From contig NZ_JAILYM010000003.1 in the NCBI RefSeq assembly GCF_020179425.1, positions 310,001-374,000 on the forward strand: DNA of 64,000 nucleotides, read 5' to 3'. Positions 39,349-47,255 of this stretch are shown here, one piece after another (the stretch's first letter is position 1; every line of letters starts with the position of its first letter). A model generated the notes under the pieces. The model saw only the letters and a program-made list of their open reading frames with translations. It was not told the DNA's origin and did not search any database. Source of the stretch: Novosphingobium percolationis. GTDB lineage: Bacteria > Pseudomonadota > Alphaproteobacteria > Sphingomonadales > Sphingomonadaceae. A program made the position numbers and the translations under genes.

Positions 39349-40038
39349 ATGGCCACCACAATGCAGCAGCGAATGCTCGACGCGATGCTGCCGTCCGATC
39401 TCGCCGTGCCGCCCGAACGCTGGCAGCAGCAGAAGAGCACGCGCACGCGGTTGCGGCTGGTGGAGGCCGCGATCGACTGTCTGGTCGAGCAGGGCTATGC
39501 CGGCCTCACCACGCAGCAGGTGGCCGAGCGCACAGGCTCGTCGCGCGGGGCGATGCACCACCACTTCGCCACGCGCATGGACCTTGCCGCTGCCGTGGTC
39601 GAACACGTCTTCTACCAGCGGATGCGCTCCTTCCTCGACGATTACCTGCGCTCGGTCACGGGGGCGAAGGACACCAGCCTGCTAGCGGTCGGCGCGGCGG
39701 CGCATTGGCGCAGCCTGCAGACCCGCGAATATGCCGCCTACATCGAACTGTCGGTCGCCGCGCGCACCGATCCCGAACTCGACAAGGTCTTCGCGCCCGC
39801 CGCACAGCGCTATGACGAAGTGTGGATTTCCGAGATGATCGAGAGCTTCCCCCAGTGGGAAGCGCGCTGGAACACGTTCAAGCTGGTCAACGACTTCGTC
39901 AACGCCGCGCACACGGGCCTGCTGCTCAACCGCCCGGTCGTGGGCGAGGCACGCGTCGCTCAAGTGCTGAAACTGGTGACACGGGTGGTCGACATGCTGC
40001 ATGCCGAAACCCTGCTGGACCCGGCGATGGCGGAGTAG
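39349..40038 (+). CDS. TetR-family transcriptional regulator
   Basis: A 229-residue TetR protein. The HTH is TRLRLVEAAIDCLVEQGYAG and TQQVAERTGSSRGAMHHHFATRMDLA (about residues 24-70), then an all-helical ligand domain with conserved WxxxF (AHWRSLQTREYAAYIELSVAAR). The ATG at 39349 follows GATAGGAG; an earlier in-frame ATG lies in the operator region. It diverges from the R3 operon and precedes R4, SDR and SnoaL on the same strand, so it is the likely repressor of both arms, with a substrate or CoA-ester as inducer. Confidence 0.85.
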   Translation: MATTMQQRMLDAMLPSDLAVPPERWQQQKSTRTRLRLVEAAIDCLVEQGYAGLTTQQVAERTGSSRGAMHHHFATRMDLAAAVVEHVFYQRMRSFLDDYLRSVTGAKDTSLLAVGAAAHWRSLQTREYAAYIELSVAARTDPELDKVFAPAAQRYDEVWISEMIESFPQWEARWNTFKLVNDFVNAAHTGLLLNRPVVGEARVAQVLKLVTRVVDMLHAETLLDPAMAE

Positions 40039-40157
40039 TTCCGAAACCATCCGGTCGGATTGTAATCTCCTCCTTGTGCCAGTATTCTCAAGACGCGCCT
40101 CGCGCGATGACGGAGGCAATGCCGCGCTTGCCCAGAGGACGCGGCCGGGAGAGATCG

Positions 40158-41498
40158 ATGAACGAGACATCTGCGAAATTCGGGGCGCTGGACGGCCGCG
40201 ATGCCGCGAACCTGCGGGGCGACGCCATTACCGGCGACCGCTACTTCTCGAAGGAATTCGCGCAGAAGGAATGGGACCAGCTGTGGTCGCGGATCTGGCA
40301 CGTCGCGGGGCGCACTGCCGAGATCCCCGAGGCGGGCGATTTCCTGGTCCACACCTTCATGACGGAATCGGTGATCTGCATCCGTCAGGATGACGGCTCG
40401 ATCCGCGCTTTCTACAACTCGTGCCGCCATCGCGGGATGCGAATGGTCAGCGAAAGCTCCTCGCTCGAAGCGATCACCTGTCCCTACCACGGCTGGCGGT
40501 GGGGCAAGGATGGCGTGCTGCAATTCGCGCAGGATGCCCACGATTTCCCGCAGGGCGATCCGTGCGGCAAGCTCAGCCTGAAAGAACTGCGCTGCGACAC
40601 CTGGGGCGGCTTCGTGTGGTACACGATGGACCCCAAGGCCGAGCCGCTGCTCGATTACCTCGACCCGATGCCCGAGGTGTTCAAGAACTATCCGATGGAC
40701 ACCGCGGTGCGCGTCGCGTGGTATCGCATCGCTTTGAACGCCAACTGGAAGTTCGTCACCGACAACTTCTCGGAAAGCTACCACACCCGGACCGCGCACC
40801 CGCAGGTTCCGCCATGGATCGATCAGGACGTCGACACCGCCCGTCATGAAATGTGGCCGCGCGGCCATGGTCGTACGGTGCAGCCGATGCGCCCGTCGCT
40901 GTCCGACCGCCTGCCCGAAGGCGTGCCGCATCCGTTCGAGGCGATCCTGCGCCAGTGGGACATCGATCCAACCCGGTATGCCAGCTACGAAGAGATGGCG
41001 ATGCAGGGCTGGCTCGACCTCAAGGCGGCCAAGCGCCGCCTGTGGAAGGAGCGCGGCTATGTCCATTACGAGCACATGGATGACGAGGAGATCACCGACA
41101 GCCCGCACACGGTGATGTTCCCCAACGTGACCATCAGCTTTTTGCCCGACAACCTGATCTTCTTCCGCAGCGAACCGCACCCGGAAGACCCGGAAAAGTG
41201 CTACTTCGACCTGTGGTGCATGGCTTTCCCCGTGGAAGGGCAGGAAACCTGCCAGTCGATCATGGCGGGCGAAAAGCCGCTGCGCGAAGTCGAGACCTGC
41301 GAGCACCGCGACTTTGACGGCGGACGCGGCATCCCTGAACTCGCAGGACAGATAGTTTACCAGGACATGGAGCTGGCCGAAGGTATGCAGGCCGGCATGC
41401 ATTCCAAGGGCTATGAAGATGCCTACCTGCCGGCGCAGGAAACACGCGTGCGCTTCTTCCATGAAGTGCTGAACGACTGGCTCGAAGGGAGAAGGTAA
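40158..41498 (+). CDS. Rieske non-heme iron oxygenase alpha subunit (R4)
   Basis: A 446-residue protein from ATG 40158 (GGGAGAG upstream). Rieske ligands CRH (89, 91) and CPYH (108, 111); catalytic site VTDNFSESYHTRTAHP with Glu at the bridging position; C-terminus AQETRVRFFHEVLNDWLEGRR. It is closest to R2 in visible style (the shared RGDAITGDRY start and FPQGDPC segment). It is followed by an SDR three bases later and by a SnoaL protein, mirroring the R3/R2 arm on the other strand. Electron-transfer partners are not encoded here. Confidence 0.88.
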   Translation: MNETSAKFGALDGRDAANLRGDAITGDRYFSKEFAQKEWDQLWSRIWHVAGRTAEIPEAGDFLVHTFMTESVICIRQDDGSIRAFYNSCRHRGMRMVSESSSLEAITCPYHGWRWGKDGVLQFAQDAHDFPQGDPCGKLSLKELRCDTWGGFVWYTMDPKAEPLLDYLDPMPEVFKNYPMDTAVRVAWYRIALNANWKFVTDNFSESYHTRTAHPQVPPWIDQDVDTARHEMWPRGHGRTVQPMRPSLSDRLPEGVPHPFEAILRQWDIDPTRYASYEEMAMQGWLDLKAAKRRLWKERGYVHYEHMDDEEITDSPHTVMFPNVTISFLPDNLIFFRSEPHPEDPEKCYFDLWCMAFPVEGQETCQSIMAGEKPLREVETCEHRDFDGGRGIPELAGQIVYQDMELAEGMQAGMHSKGYEDAYLPAQETRVRFFHEVLNDWLEGRR

Positions 41499-41501
41499 GT
41501 C

Positions 41502-42185
41502 ATGGCCACTGTTGCAATCACGGGTGCCGCGCGCGGCATCGGGCTCGAACTCGCGCGCCAGCATGTCGAGGCCGGCGACCGAGTCCTCGCGCTGGTCCGC
41601 TCGGCGAGCGACAAGCTGAACGACCTCGCCGCCGCTTCGGGCGGCAAGCTGACCGTCCACACCATGGACGTGGGCGATGATGCCTCGGTCAAGGCGGGCG
41701 CGGCCAGCACCGCGGGCGAAGCGATCGACGTTCTCTACAACGTGGCGGGCGTGACCGGCCCGTCGTCGGAGAAGGAACTCGAAGTCGCCGACTGGAAGGC
41801 CTGGGACGATACCTTCAACATCATGGTCTATGGCCCGCTGCGCGTGCTGCAGGGTTTTCTGCCGCAGCTGCACTCGGGTTCGAAGGTGATCAACATCACC
41901 AGCCAGCTGGCCGCTTCGACCTGGCCCTATGGCGGGTTCTACGCCTATGCGGGCGCCAAGGCGGCGCTGAACCGCATGATGCGTTCGGTGGCGATCGACC
42001 TCAAGGATCGCGGCATCGTGATCGGCCTGGTCCATCCGGGCTGGGTGCAGACCGACATGGGTGGCGAAGGCGCCGACATCACGCCGCAGGAATCGGCAGC
42101 GGGCATCCGCAAGGTCGCGGCCGACTGGACGCTCGAAACTTCGGGCGACTTCCTCAAGTGGAACGGCGAACCCCACGCCTGGTAA
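41502..42185 (+). CDS. Short-chain dehydrogenase (sniffer/CsgA-like)
   Basis: A 227-residue SDR with ITGAARGIGLELARQ, YNVAGVTGPSSEKE, NITSQLAASTWPYGG and FYAYAGAKAALNRMMRS giving Ser, Tyr and Lys. LVHPGWVQTDMGGEGADITPQESAAGI is the typical C-terminal segment of the sniffer-like SDR group. It lies three bases after R4 and 13 bases before the SnoaL gene in one operon. A dehydrogenation of the R4 product (a diol or alcohol) is the natural reading; it is inference from operon position. Confidence 0.82.
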   Translation: MATVAITGAARGIGLELARQHVEAGDRVLALVRSASDKLNDLAAASGGKLTVHTMDVGDDASVKAGAASTAGEAIDVLYNVAGVTGPSSEKELEVADWKAWDDTFNIMVYGPLRVLQGFLPQLHSGSKVINITSQLAASTWPYGGFYAYAGAKAALNRMMRSVAIDLKDRGIVIGLVHPGWVQTDMGGEGADITPQESAAGIRKVAADWTLETSGDFLKWNGEPHAW

Positions 42186-42198
42186 GGAGTTTTCGTTC

Positions 42199-42633
42199 AT
42201 GCCGTTCACCGGCCCGATCGAGGATCGCATCGCGATCCGCGAACTGATGGACACGCACGCCCACGGCGTGATGACCAAGGATGCCGACCTGTGGGGCTCG
42301 ATCTGGGCGGATGACGCCTATTGGGAACTGCCCGACTATCCGGACCTCGGCGGCTTCACCGGCAAGGAGACGATCCTTGCCGGGTGGGTCGAATCGATGA
42401 AGGTTTATGGCCTCGACAACTGCACGAAGCCGATGATTTACTTCATGCAGCCCGGCTCGATCGAAGTGGATGGCGATACGGCGACCTCGGTCGCCTACAC
42501 CATCGAGATATTCGACGATCCGGCGACGAACAAGCGCATCCACACCACGGGGCGCTATGACGACGAACTGCGCCGGATCGACGGCACGTGGAAGTTCGCG
42601 CGCCGTTCGTACCGGACGGTCTATTCGGACTGA
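42199..42633 (+). CDS. SnoaL/NTF2-fold protein beside Rieske R4
   Basis: A 144-residue SnoaL-like protein: PIEDRIAIRELMDTHAHGVMTKDADLWGSIWADDAYWEL, GKETILAGW, SVAYTIEIF, TTGRYDDELRRIDGTWKFARRSYRTVYSD. It has the same overall plan as the protein at 36704, and both occur with a Rieske alpha subunit. The Asp/His-rich helix 1 (IRELMDTHAHGV) could be catalytic. A product isomerase or dehydratase is more likely than a true beta subunit because R4 looks like an alpha-only oxygenase, but both remain possible. Confidence 0.78.
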   Translation: MPFTGPIEDRIAIRELMDTHAHGVMTKDADLWGSIWADDAYWELPDYPDLGGFTGKETILAGWVESMKVYGLDNCTKPMIYFMQPGSIEVDGDTATSVAYTIEIFDDPATNKRIHTTGRYDDELRRIDGTWKFARRSYRTVYSD

Positions 42634-42647
42634 GGCGGGGGCGGCTC

Positions 42648-42721
42648 GCCGCCCACCCCGCCGCGACTTGGACTTTCTGCGCAAGCCAAGGTCTCGCTTC
42701 CCCTCCCGCTAGCGGGAGGGG
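42648..42721 (+). repeat. Composite palindromic repeat, copy 2
   Basis: CCCACCCCGCCGCGACTTG arm, about 30 variable bases with AAGGTCTCGCTT, then the palindrome CCCCTCCCGC-TA-GCGGGAGGGG (42700-42721). Aligns with copies at 36585-36694 and 51589-51712. It lies in the gap 42634-42743 between convergent genes and may also act as a terminator. Confidence 0.65.
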
Positions 42722-42743
42722 GTGGTCCGGACCTGACGCAGCC

Positions 42744-43163
42744 TCAGGCAGACAAGCCCGCTGCCGCGATGCCCGCGAGCGCGCACGCCTCGTCGTTGTC
42801 GGAATGATCGCCGGTCACGCCCACCGCGCCGATCACCTTGGCCTGCCCATCACGGACCAGCACGCCGCCCGCTGCCGGAACGATGCCCGCCGGGTTCAGC
42901 CCTGCCGCCGCGTTGATGAAGGTCGGGCGGTCGATCGCCATTTCCCCGATGACGCGCGAGGACACGCCGAGCGCGAGCGCGCCCGACGCCTTGGCCGTGG
43001 CGATCTGCGGGCGCAGGTTGGACGAACCGTCCTCGCGCGCGAAGGCGACGAGGTGGCCGCCCGGATCAAGCACGGCGATGCTGATCGGCTTGAGGCCGAG
43101 CTTGCGGCCTTCGGCAAGGCCTGCAGCCACGATGGTCTGCGCCTGTTCGAGCGAAATGGTCAT
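42744..43163 (-). CDS. glcG: GlcG/HbpS-family protein
   Basis: A 139-residue protein of the GlcG/HbpS/DUF336 family: LEQAQTIVAAGLAEGRKLGL, IAVLDPGGHLVAFAREDGS, ATAKASGALALGVSSR, PAAGGVLVRDGQAKVIGAVGVTGDHSDNDEACALAGIAA. Family members bind heme or small ligands and often accompany glycolate or related oxidase operons; a catalytic role is not established. Five bases separate it from the upstream glcF gene, completing the order glcD-glcE-glcF-glcG. Confidence 0.82.
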   Translation of the reverse strand: MTISLEQAQTIVAAGLAEGRKLGLKPISIAVLDPGGHLVAFAREDGSSNLRPQIATAKASGALALGVSSRVIGEMAIDRPTFINAAAGLNPAGIVPAAGGVLVRDGQAKVIGAVGVTGDHSDNDEACALAGIAAAGLSA

Positions 43164-43168
43164 GTGTC

Positions 43169-44470
43169 TTACTCCTGGGGAAGGTGCTTGAGTGCCGCGG
43201 GCTTCGGCCCGCCGGTTGCCCAGTCGAGCAGTTCGACGGTGTGAACCACGGGAGCCTGCGAAAAGCGGGCGATCTGGGTGGCGCAGCCCACGTTGCCGGT
43301 GGCGACGACATCGGCGTCTAGCCGGTCGAGATGGTCGGCCTTGCGCTGGCCGAGCTGGTTGGCGATCTCGGCCTGAAGGATGTTGTAGGTGCCCGCAGAT
43401 CCGCAGCACAGGTGCGCCTCGGCGGGCGTGCGCACGGTGTAGCCTGCTTGCGCCAGCAGGCGCTTGGGCGCTTCGGTCACCTTCTGCCCGTGCTGCAGCG
43501 AGCAGGCCGGGTGATAGGCGACGGTCACGCCCTTGGGACCGGCTTGCGGCAGGTCGATGCGCGCGAGGTATTCGGACACGTCCAGCGCCAGCGCGCTGAT
43601 CTGCGCGGCCTTGTCGGCATAGGCGGGATCGTCGCGCAGCAGGAAGCCATAGTCCTTGATCGTGGTGCCGCAGCCCGAGGCGGTGACGAGGATGGCATCG
43701 AGGGGCGCGCGTTCGATCTCGGTGATCCACGCATCGACGTTGCGGCGGGCGGCTTCGCGCGCGGCTTCCTCGCGGCCCATGTGATGCACGAGCGCGCCGC
43801 AGCAGCCTTCGTTCGGGGCGAACACGACTTCGTGGCCGCAGCGTTCGAGCAGGCGGACCGTGGCGGCGCGGAATTCGGGGCGCAGCACGGGTTCGGCGCA
43901 GCCTTGCAGCAACGCCACGCGGCCTTTGCGCGCCGGGAGGCGGGTGGACTGCGCGGGCGCGGGGGCGGGGATGCGCGCGGGCGCAAGGTCCAGCATCGCG
44001 GCCAGCGGGCGCAGGGGCTTGATCGCGCTGAGCAAGGGCCGAAGCGGCTTGCCCAGCGGCGCAAGGGTCAGCGCCCAGCGGAAGCGTTCGGGATAGGGCA
44101 GGATCGCCGCCAGCAGGCGACGGAAGAGGCGTTCGCTGCGGGGGCGCTCGTAATGCTCCTCGATATAGGCGCGCGCGTGATCGACGAGGTGCATGTAGTT
44201 CACGCCCGACGGGCAGGTGGTCATGCACGAGAGGCACGACAGGCAGCGGTCGACGTGGCGGACCACCTCGGCGCTCGGCTCGCGCTGGTTTTCGAGCATG
44301 TCCTTGATCAGGTAGATGCGGCCGCGCGGGGAATCGAGTTCGTCGCCGAGCAGGACGTAGGTCGGGCAGGTGGCGGTGCAGAAGCCGCAGTGCACGCACT
44401 TGCGGATCACGGCTTCCGAGGCGCGCATGGCGGGATCGGTGAGGGCCTCAGGCGGAAAGCTGGTCTGCAT
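43169..44470 (-). CDS. glcF: Glycolate oxidase iron-sulfur subunit
   Basis: A 433-residue protein with two 4Fe-4S motifs, KCVHCGFCTATCP (Cys25, 28, 31, 35) and RCLSCLSCMTTCP (Cys76, 79, 82, 86), then two CCG-type domains (NEGCCGALVHHMG and HLCCGSAGTYN). It passes electrons from the flavin subunits GlcD and GlcE to the quinone pool. Its start overlaps the end of glcE by 23 bases. Length and motif order are usual for the family. Confidence 0.9.
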   Translation of the reverse strand: MQTSFPPEALTDPAMRASEAVIRKCVHCGFCTATCPTYVLLGDELDSPRGRIYLIKDMLENQREPSAEVVRHVDRCLSCLSCMTTCPSGVNYMHLVDHARAYIEEHYERPRSERLFRRLLAAILPYPERFRWALTLAPLGKPLRPLLSAIKPLRPLAAMLDLAPARIPAPAPAQSTRLPARKGRVALLQGCAEPVLRPEFRAATVRLLERCGHEVVFAPNEGCCGALVHHMGREEAAREAARRNVDAWITEIERAPLDAILVTASGCGTTIKDYGFLLRDDPAYADKAAQISALALDVSEYLARIDLPQAGPKGVTVAYHPACSLQHGQKVTEAPKRLLAQAGYTVRTPAEAHLCCGSAGTYNILQAEIANQLGQRKADHLDRLDADVVATGNVGCATQIARFSQAPVVHTVELLDWATGGPKPAALKHLPQE

Positions 44471-45584
44471 GGGCATCCTCGGCAAAGCGCGTGGTGGCGA
44501 AGACGCCGGTGGGATCGAAGGCGCGGGCCACGCGGGTTTCGAGCGCTGCGACGCCGGCCGGGCGGGGCGGGAAGGCGGGGATGCGTCCGCGCGTCGGCGC
44601 ATCGGCGCGAACGAGCGTGGCTTCGCCGCCAGCCTGCGCGGCCAGCATACGCACATCCGGCCCTGCGTTATCGAGCGCGACCCACAGGCGACCGCCACCC
44701 CAGTCCATCGCCCAGTCGATGCCGAGCGGTTCCAGCGTTTCGACCAGAGCGGGCGCGTGGCGGGGCGGCAGGTGGATGCGCCAACCGACCGCGCCCGCCA
44801 GCTTGTGCCCGGTCATCGCTTCGGCCCAGAGCGGGGCGGCTGCGGCTTCATCGAGCAGGCTGAGCGAACAGTGATCGCTGAGCAGGCCGGCCAGGGCGGC
44901 GCAGCGCGCTTCGACCGAGGGCGCGAAGCCTGCGACGCGCAGCAGGGTGATCCCGCGCTTCAGGTGTGCGGCGGCGCTGACATCGGCGTTGCTGCCGAGC
45001 GCGCAGGCCATCGCGGCGTGCGCGGCGCGGGGGCTGAGGCCGTGGGCGGCGAGCGTGGTGGTCACGCGCGGGGCGGGCAGGACTTTGAGCGTGAGTTCGG
45101 TCATCGCGGCCAGGCGGCCCCACGATCCGGCGAGCAGCTTGGGCAGGTCGTAGCCGGTGACGTTCTTGACCACCTTGGCGCCCGCGACGAAGACTTCGCC
45201 CCGGCCTGATACGGCGGTGAGGCCGAGCAGGTGGTCGCGCGCGCTGCCCGCCGTGACGCGGCGCGATCCGGCCACGCCCGCCGCCACGGTGCCGCCGATG
45301 GTCGCTGCTGCATCGCCCCAGGGTTCGAAGGCGAGCATCTGGCCTTCGCCAGCGACCAGCGCTTCGATTTCGGCCAGCGGCGTGCCGGGGCGGACGGTGA
45401 GGACGAGTTCGGCGGGGTCGTAGTCGACCACGCCCGACAGCGCGGTGAGGCTGACGATTTCGGCTTCGCGCGGGGCGCCGAAATCGGCTTTCGTGCCGCC
45501 TCCGCGTAGTTCGAGCTTGCGGCCCGAAGCCGCCGCATCGGCGATGATGGCGCGCAGATCCTGTGCGTCGCGGGGAGCCAGCAT
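44448..45584 (-). CDS. glcE: Glycolate oxidase FAD-binding subunit
   Basis: A 378-residue FAD_binding_4 protein: LELRGGGTKADFG, LVLTVRPGTPLAEIEALV, MLAFEPWGDAATIGG-like AFEPWGDAAATIGGTVAAG and DHLLGLTAVSGRGEV bind FAD. GlcE lacks the large C-terminal domain of GlcD, as expected. Its ATG overlaps the glcD stop by one base (TGATG at 45582-45586), so synthesis is coupled. Confidence 0.9.
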   Translation of the reverse strand: MLAPRDAQDLRAIIADAAASGRKLELRGGGTKADFGAPREAEIVSLTALSGVVDYDPAELVLTVRPGTPLAEIEALVAGEGQMLAFEPWGDAAATIGGTVAAGVAGSRRVTAGSARDHLLGLTAVSGRGEVFVAGAKVVKNVTGYDLPKLLAGSWGRLAAMTELTLKVLPAPRVTTTLAAHGLSPRAAHAAMACALGSNADVSAAAHLKRGITLLRVAGFAPSVEARCAALAGLLSDHCSLSLLDEAAAAPLWAEAMTGHKLAGAVGWRIHLPPRHAPALVETLEPLGIDWAMDWGGGRLWVALDNAGPDVRMLAAQAGGEATLVRADAPTRGRIPAFPPRPAGVAALETRVARAFDPTGVFATTRFAEDAHADQLSA

Positions 45585-47077
45585 CAGAACCTCGGCAATT
45601 CGGGGAAGGGCAGCGCGCCGTGGTGGACGTGCATCCGGCCCAGTTCCGCGCAGCGGTGGAGCGTCGGGAAGACCTTGCCGGGATTGAGCAGCAGGTCGGG
45701 ATCGAAGGCGCATTTGACGCGCTGTTGCTGCTTGAGGTCTTCTTCGCCGAACATCACGGGCATCAGGTCGCGCTTTTCGATGCCGACGCCGTGTTCGCCA
45801 GTCAGCACGCCGCCGACTTCGACGCACAGACGCAAGATGTCGTTGCCGAACTCCTCGGCGCGGTCGAGTTCGCCCGGCACGTTGGCATCGTAGAGGATCA
45901 GCGGGTGCAGGTTGCCGTCGCCTGCATGGAACACGTTGGCGACGCCGAGGCCGTGGTGTGCCGACAGTTCCTCCATGCGGCGCAGCACGTGCGGCAACTG
46001 GCGGCGAGGGATGGTGCCGTCCATGCAGTAGTAATCGGGCGAGATGCGGCCGACGGCGGGGAAGGCGGCCTTGCGCCCCGCCCAGAAGGCCATGCGCTCG
46101 GCTTCGTCCTGCGAGACGCGGGTGGTGGTCGCGCCGTTATGGTCCGCGATGCGCGCGATCTCGCCGATCAGGTGGTCGCATTCGGCGGCGGGGCCATCGA
46201 CCTCGACGATCAGCAGCGCGCCGACATCGAGAGGGTAGCCGACCTGCACGAAGGCTTCGGCGGCATGGATCGCGGGGCGGTCCATCATCTCCATGCCCGC
46301 CGGGATGATCCCTTCGGCGATGACCTGCGCCACGCACGCGCCCGCGCTTTCCGCATCGGGGAAACCGACCAGCACCGCGCGCGCGGTTTCGGGTTTGGGC
46401 AGGATGCGGACGGTGACTTCGGTGACGACGCCAAGCAGTCCTTCCGAGCCTACCACCACGCCGAGCAGGTCCAGCCCTGCCGGATCGAGGTGCCGCCCGC
46501 CAAGGCGCACGACTTCGCCATCCATCAGCACCAGTTCGACGCCCAGCACGTTGTTGGTGGTGAGGCCGTACTTCAGGCAGTGCACGCCGCCCGAGTTTTC
46601 CGCGACGTTGCCGCCGATCGAACAGGCGATCTGGCTGGAAGGATCGGGCGCGTAGTAGAAGCCGCGCGCCTCGACCGCTTGCGTGATGGCAAGGTTGGTG
46701 ACGCCGGGCTGGACCACCGCCACGCGGTCCTCGTAGTCCACGTCGAGTACGCGCTTGAACTTGCCCATGCCGAGCAGCACCGCATCGGCCAGCGGCAGCG
46801 CCCCGCCCGAAAGCGAGGTGCCCGACCCGCGCGGCACGACCTTGACGCCTTCGCCATGGCACCAGCGCAGCACGGCGGAGACCTGCTCCACCGTTTCCGG
46901 CAGCACCACCAGCATCGGCGGCTGGCGATAGGCGGTGAGCCCGTCCGATTCCCACGGGCGCAGGGCGTCGGCTTGCGTGATCACGCCTTCGCCGGGCACG
47001 ATCGCTTGCATCGCGGCGATGATGCGATCGCGCTTGGCGAGCGTGCCCTCGTCGGGCGCGGGCATGGCGATGGACAT
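45584..47077 (-). CDS. glcD: Glycolate oxidase subunit GlcD
   Basis: A 497-residue FAD-linked oxidase: PMLVVLPETVEQVSAVLRWC and PRGSGTSLSGGALPLADAVL for FAD, ACSIGGNVAENSGGVHCLKYG, then the FAD-oxidase C-terminal domain with HHGLGVANVFHAGDGNLHPLI and GVLTGEHGVGIEKRD. It oxidises glycolate (or a similar 2-hydroxyacid such as D-lactate) to the 2-oxoacid as part of GlcDEF. It heads the glc operon and follows malate synthase G on the same strand, after a 178-base gap with repeat structure. Confidence 0.9.
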   Translation of the reverse strand: MSIAMPAPDEGTLAKRDRIIAAMQAIVPGEGVITQADALRPWESDGLTAYRQPPMLVVLPETVEQVSAVLRWCHGEGVKVVPRGSGTSLSGGALPLADAVLLGMGKFKRVLDVDYEDRVAVVQPGVTNLAITQAVEARGFYYAPDPSSQIACSIGGNVAENSGGVHCLKYGLTTNNVLGVELVLMDGEVVRLGGRHLDPAGLDLLGVVVGSEGLLGVVTEVTVRILPKPETARAVLVGFPDAESAGACVAQVIAEGIIPAGMEMMDRPAIHAAEAFVQVGYPLDVGALLIVEVDGPAAECDHLIGEIARIADHNGATTTRVSQDEAERMAFWAGRKAAFPAVGRISPDYYCMDGTIPRRQLPHVLRRMEELSAHHGLGVANVFHAGDGNLHPLILYDANVPGELDRAEEFGNDILRLCVEVGGVLTGEHGVGIEKRDLMPVMFGEEDLKQQQRVKCAFDPDLLLNPGKVFPTLHRCAELGRMHVHHGALPFPELPRF

Positions 47078-47111
47078 GGCGTTCCTTCCCTATGCCGCGC
47101 CCCGGGCCGGC

Positions 47112-47238
47112 CGACCTTCGGCCCATGCGGGCCTGCAAAACGCGCTTTTCTGTGCTCCGGTGCTCACGTACTGAAGTACGCTGCGCTCCGGTGCTCGAAA
47201 ATCACACTTTTCGGCTCCACCTGAACCAAATGTCGACC
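47112..47238. repeat. Repetitive palindromic stretch upstream of glcD
   Basis: Between malate synthase and glcD, two copies of GCTCCGGTGCTC flank the perfect palindrome CGTACT-GA-AGTACG (around 47166-47179), with AAAACGCG-CTTTTCTG before and AAAATCACACTTTTCG after. The structure resembles an interspersed intergenic repeat and could also form a 3' hairpin for the malate synthase transcript. No gene is seen in 47078-47255. Confidence 0.45.
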
Positions 47239-47255
47239 GGCCCGACTGTACGGCC

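Noticed and set aside
28048..42633. Calling the Rieske region a known steroid (kstD/kshA) or biphenyl/naphthalene cluster
   Set aside because: No extradiol dioxygenase of the HsaC or BphC type, no KshB, no ferredoxin or beta subunit, and the oxygenase lengths and iron-site residues differ from KshA and from naphthalene dioxygenase.
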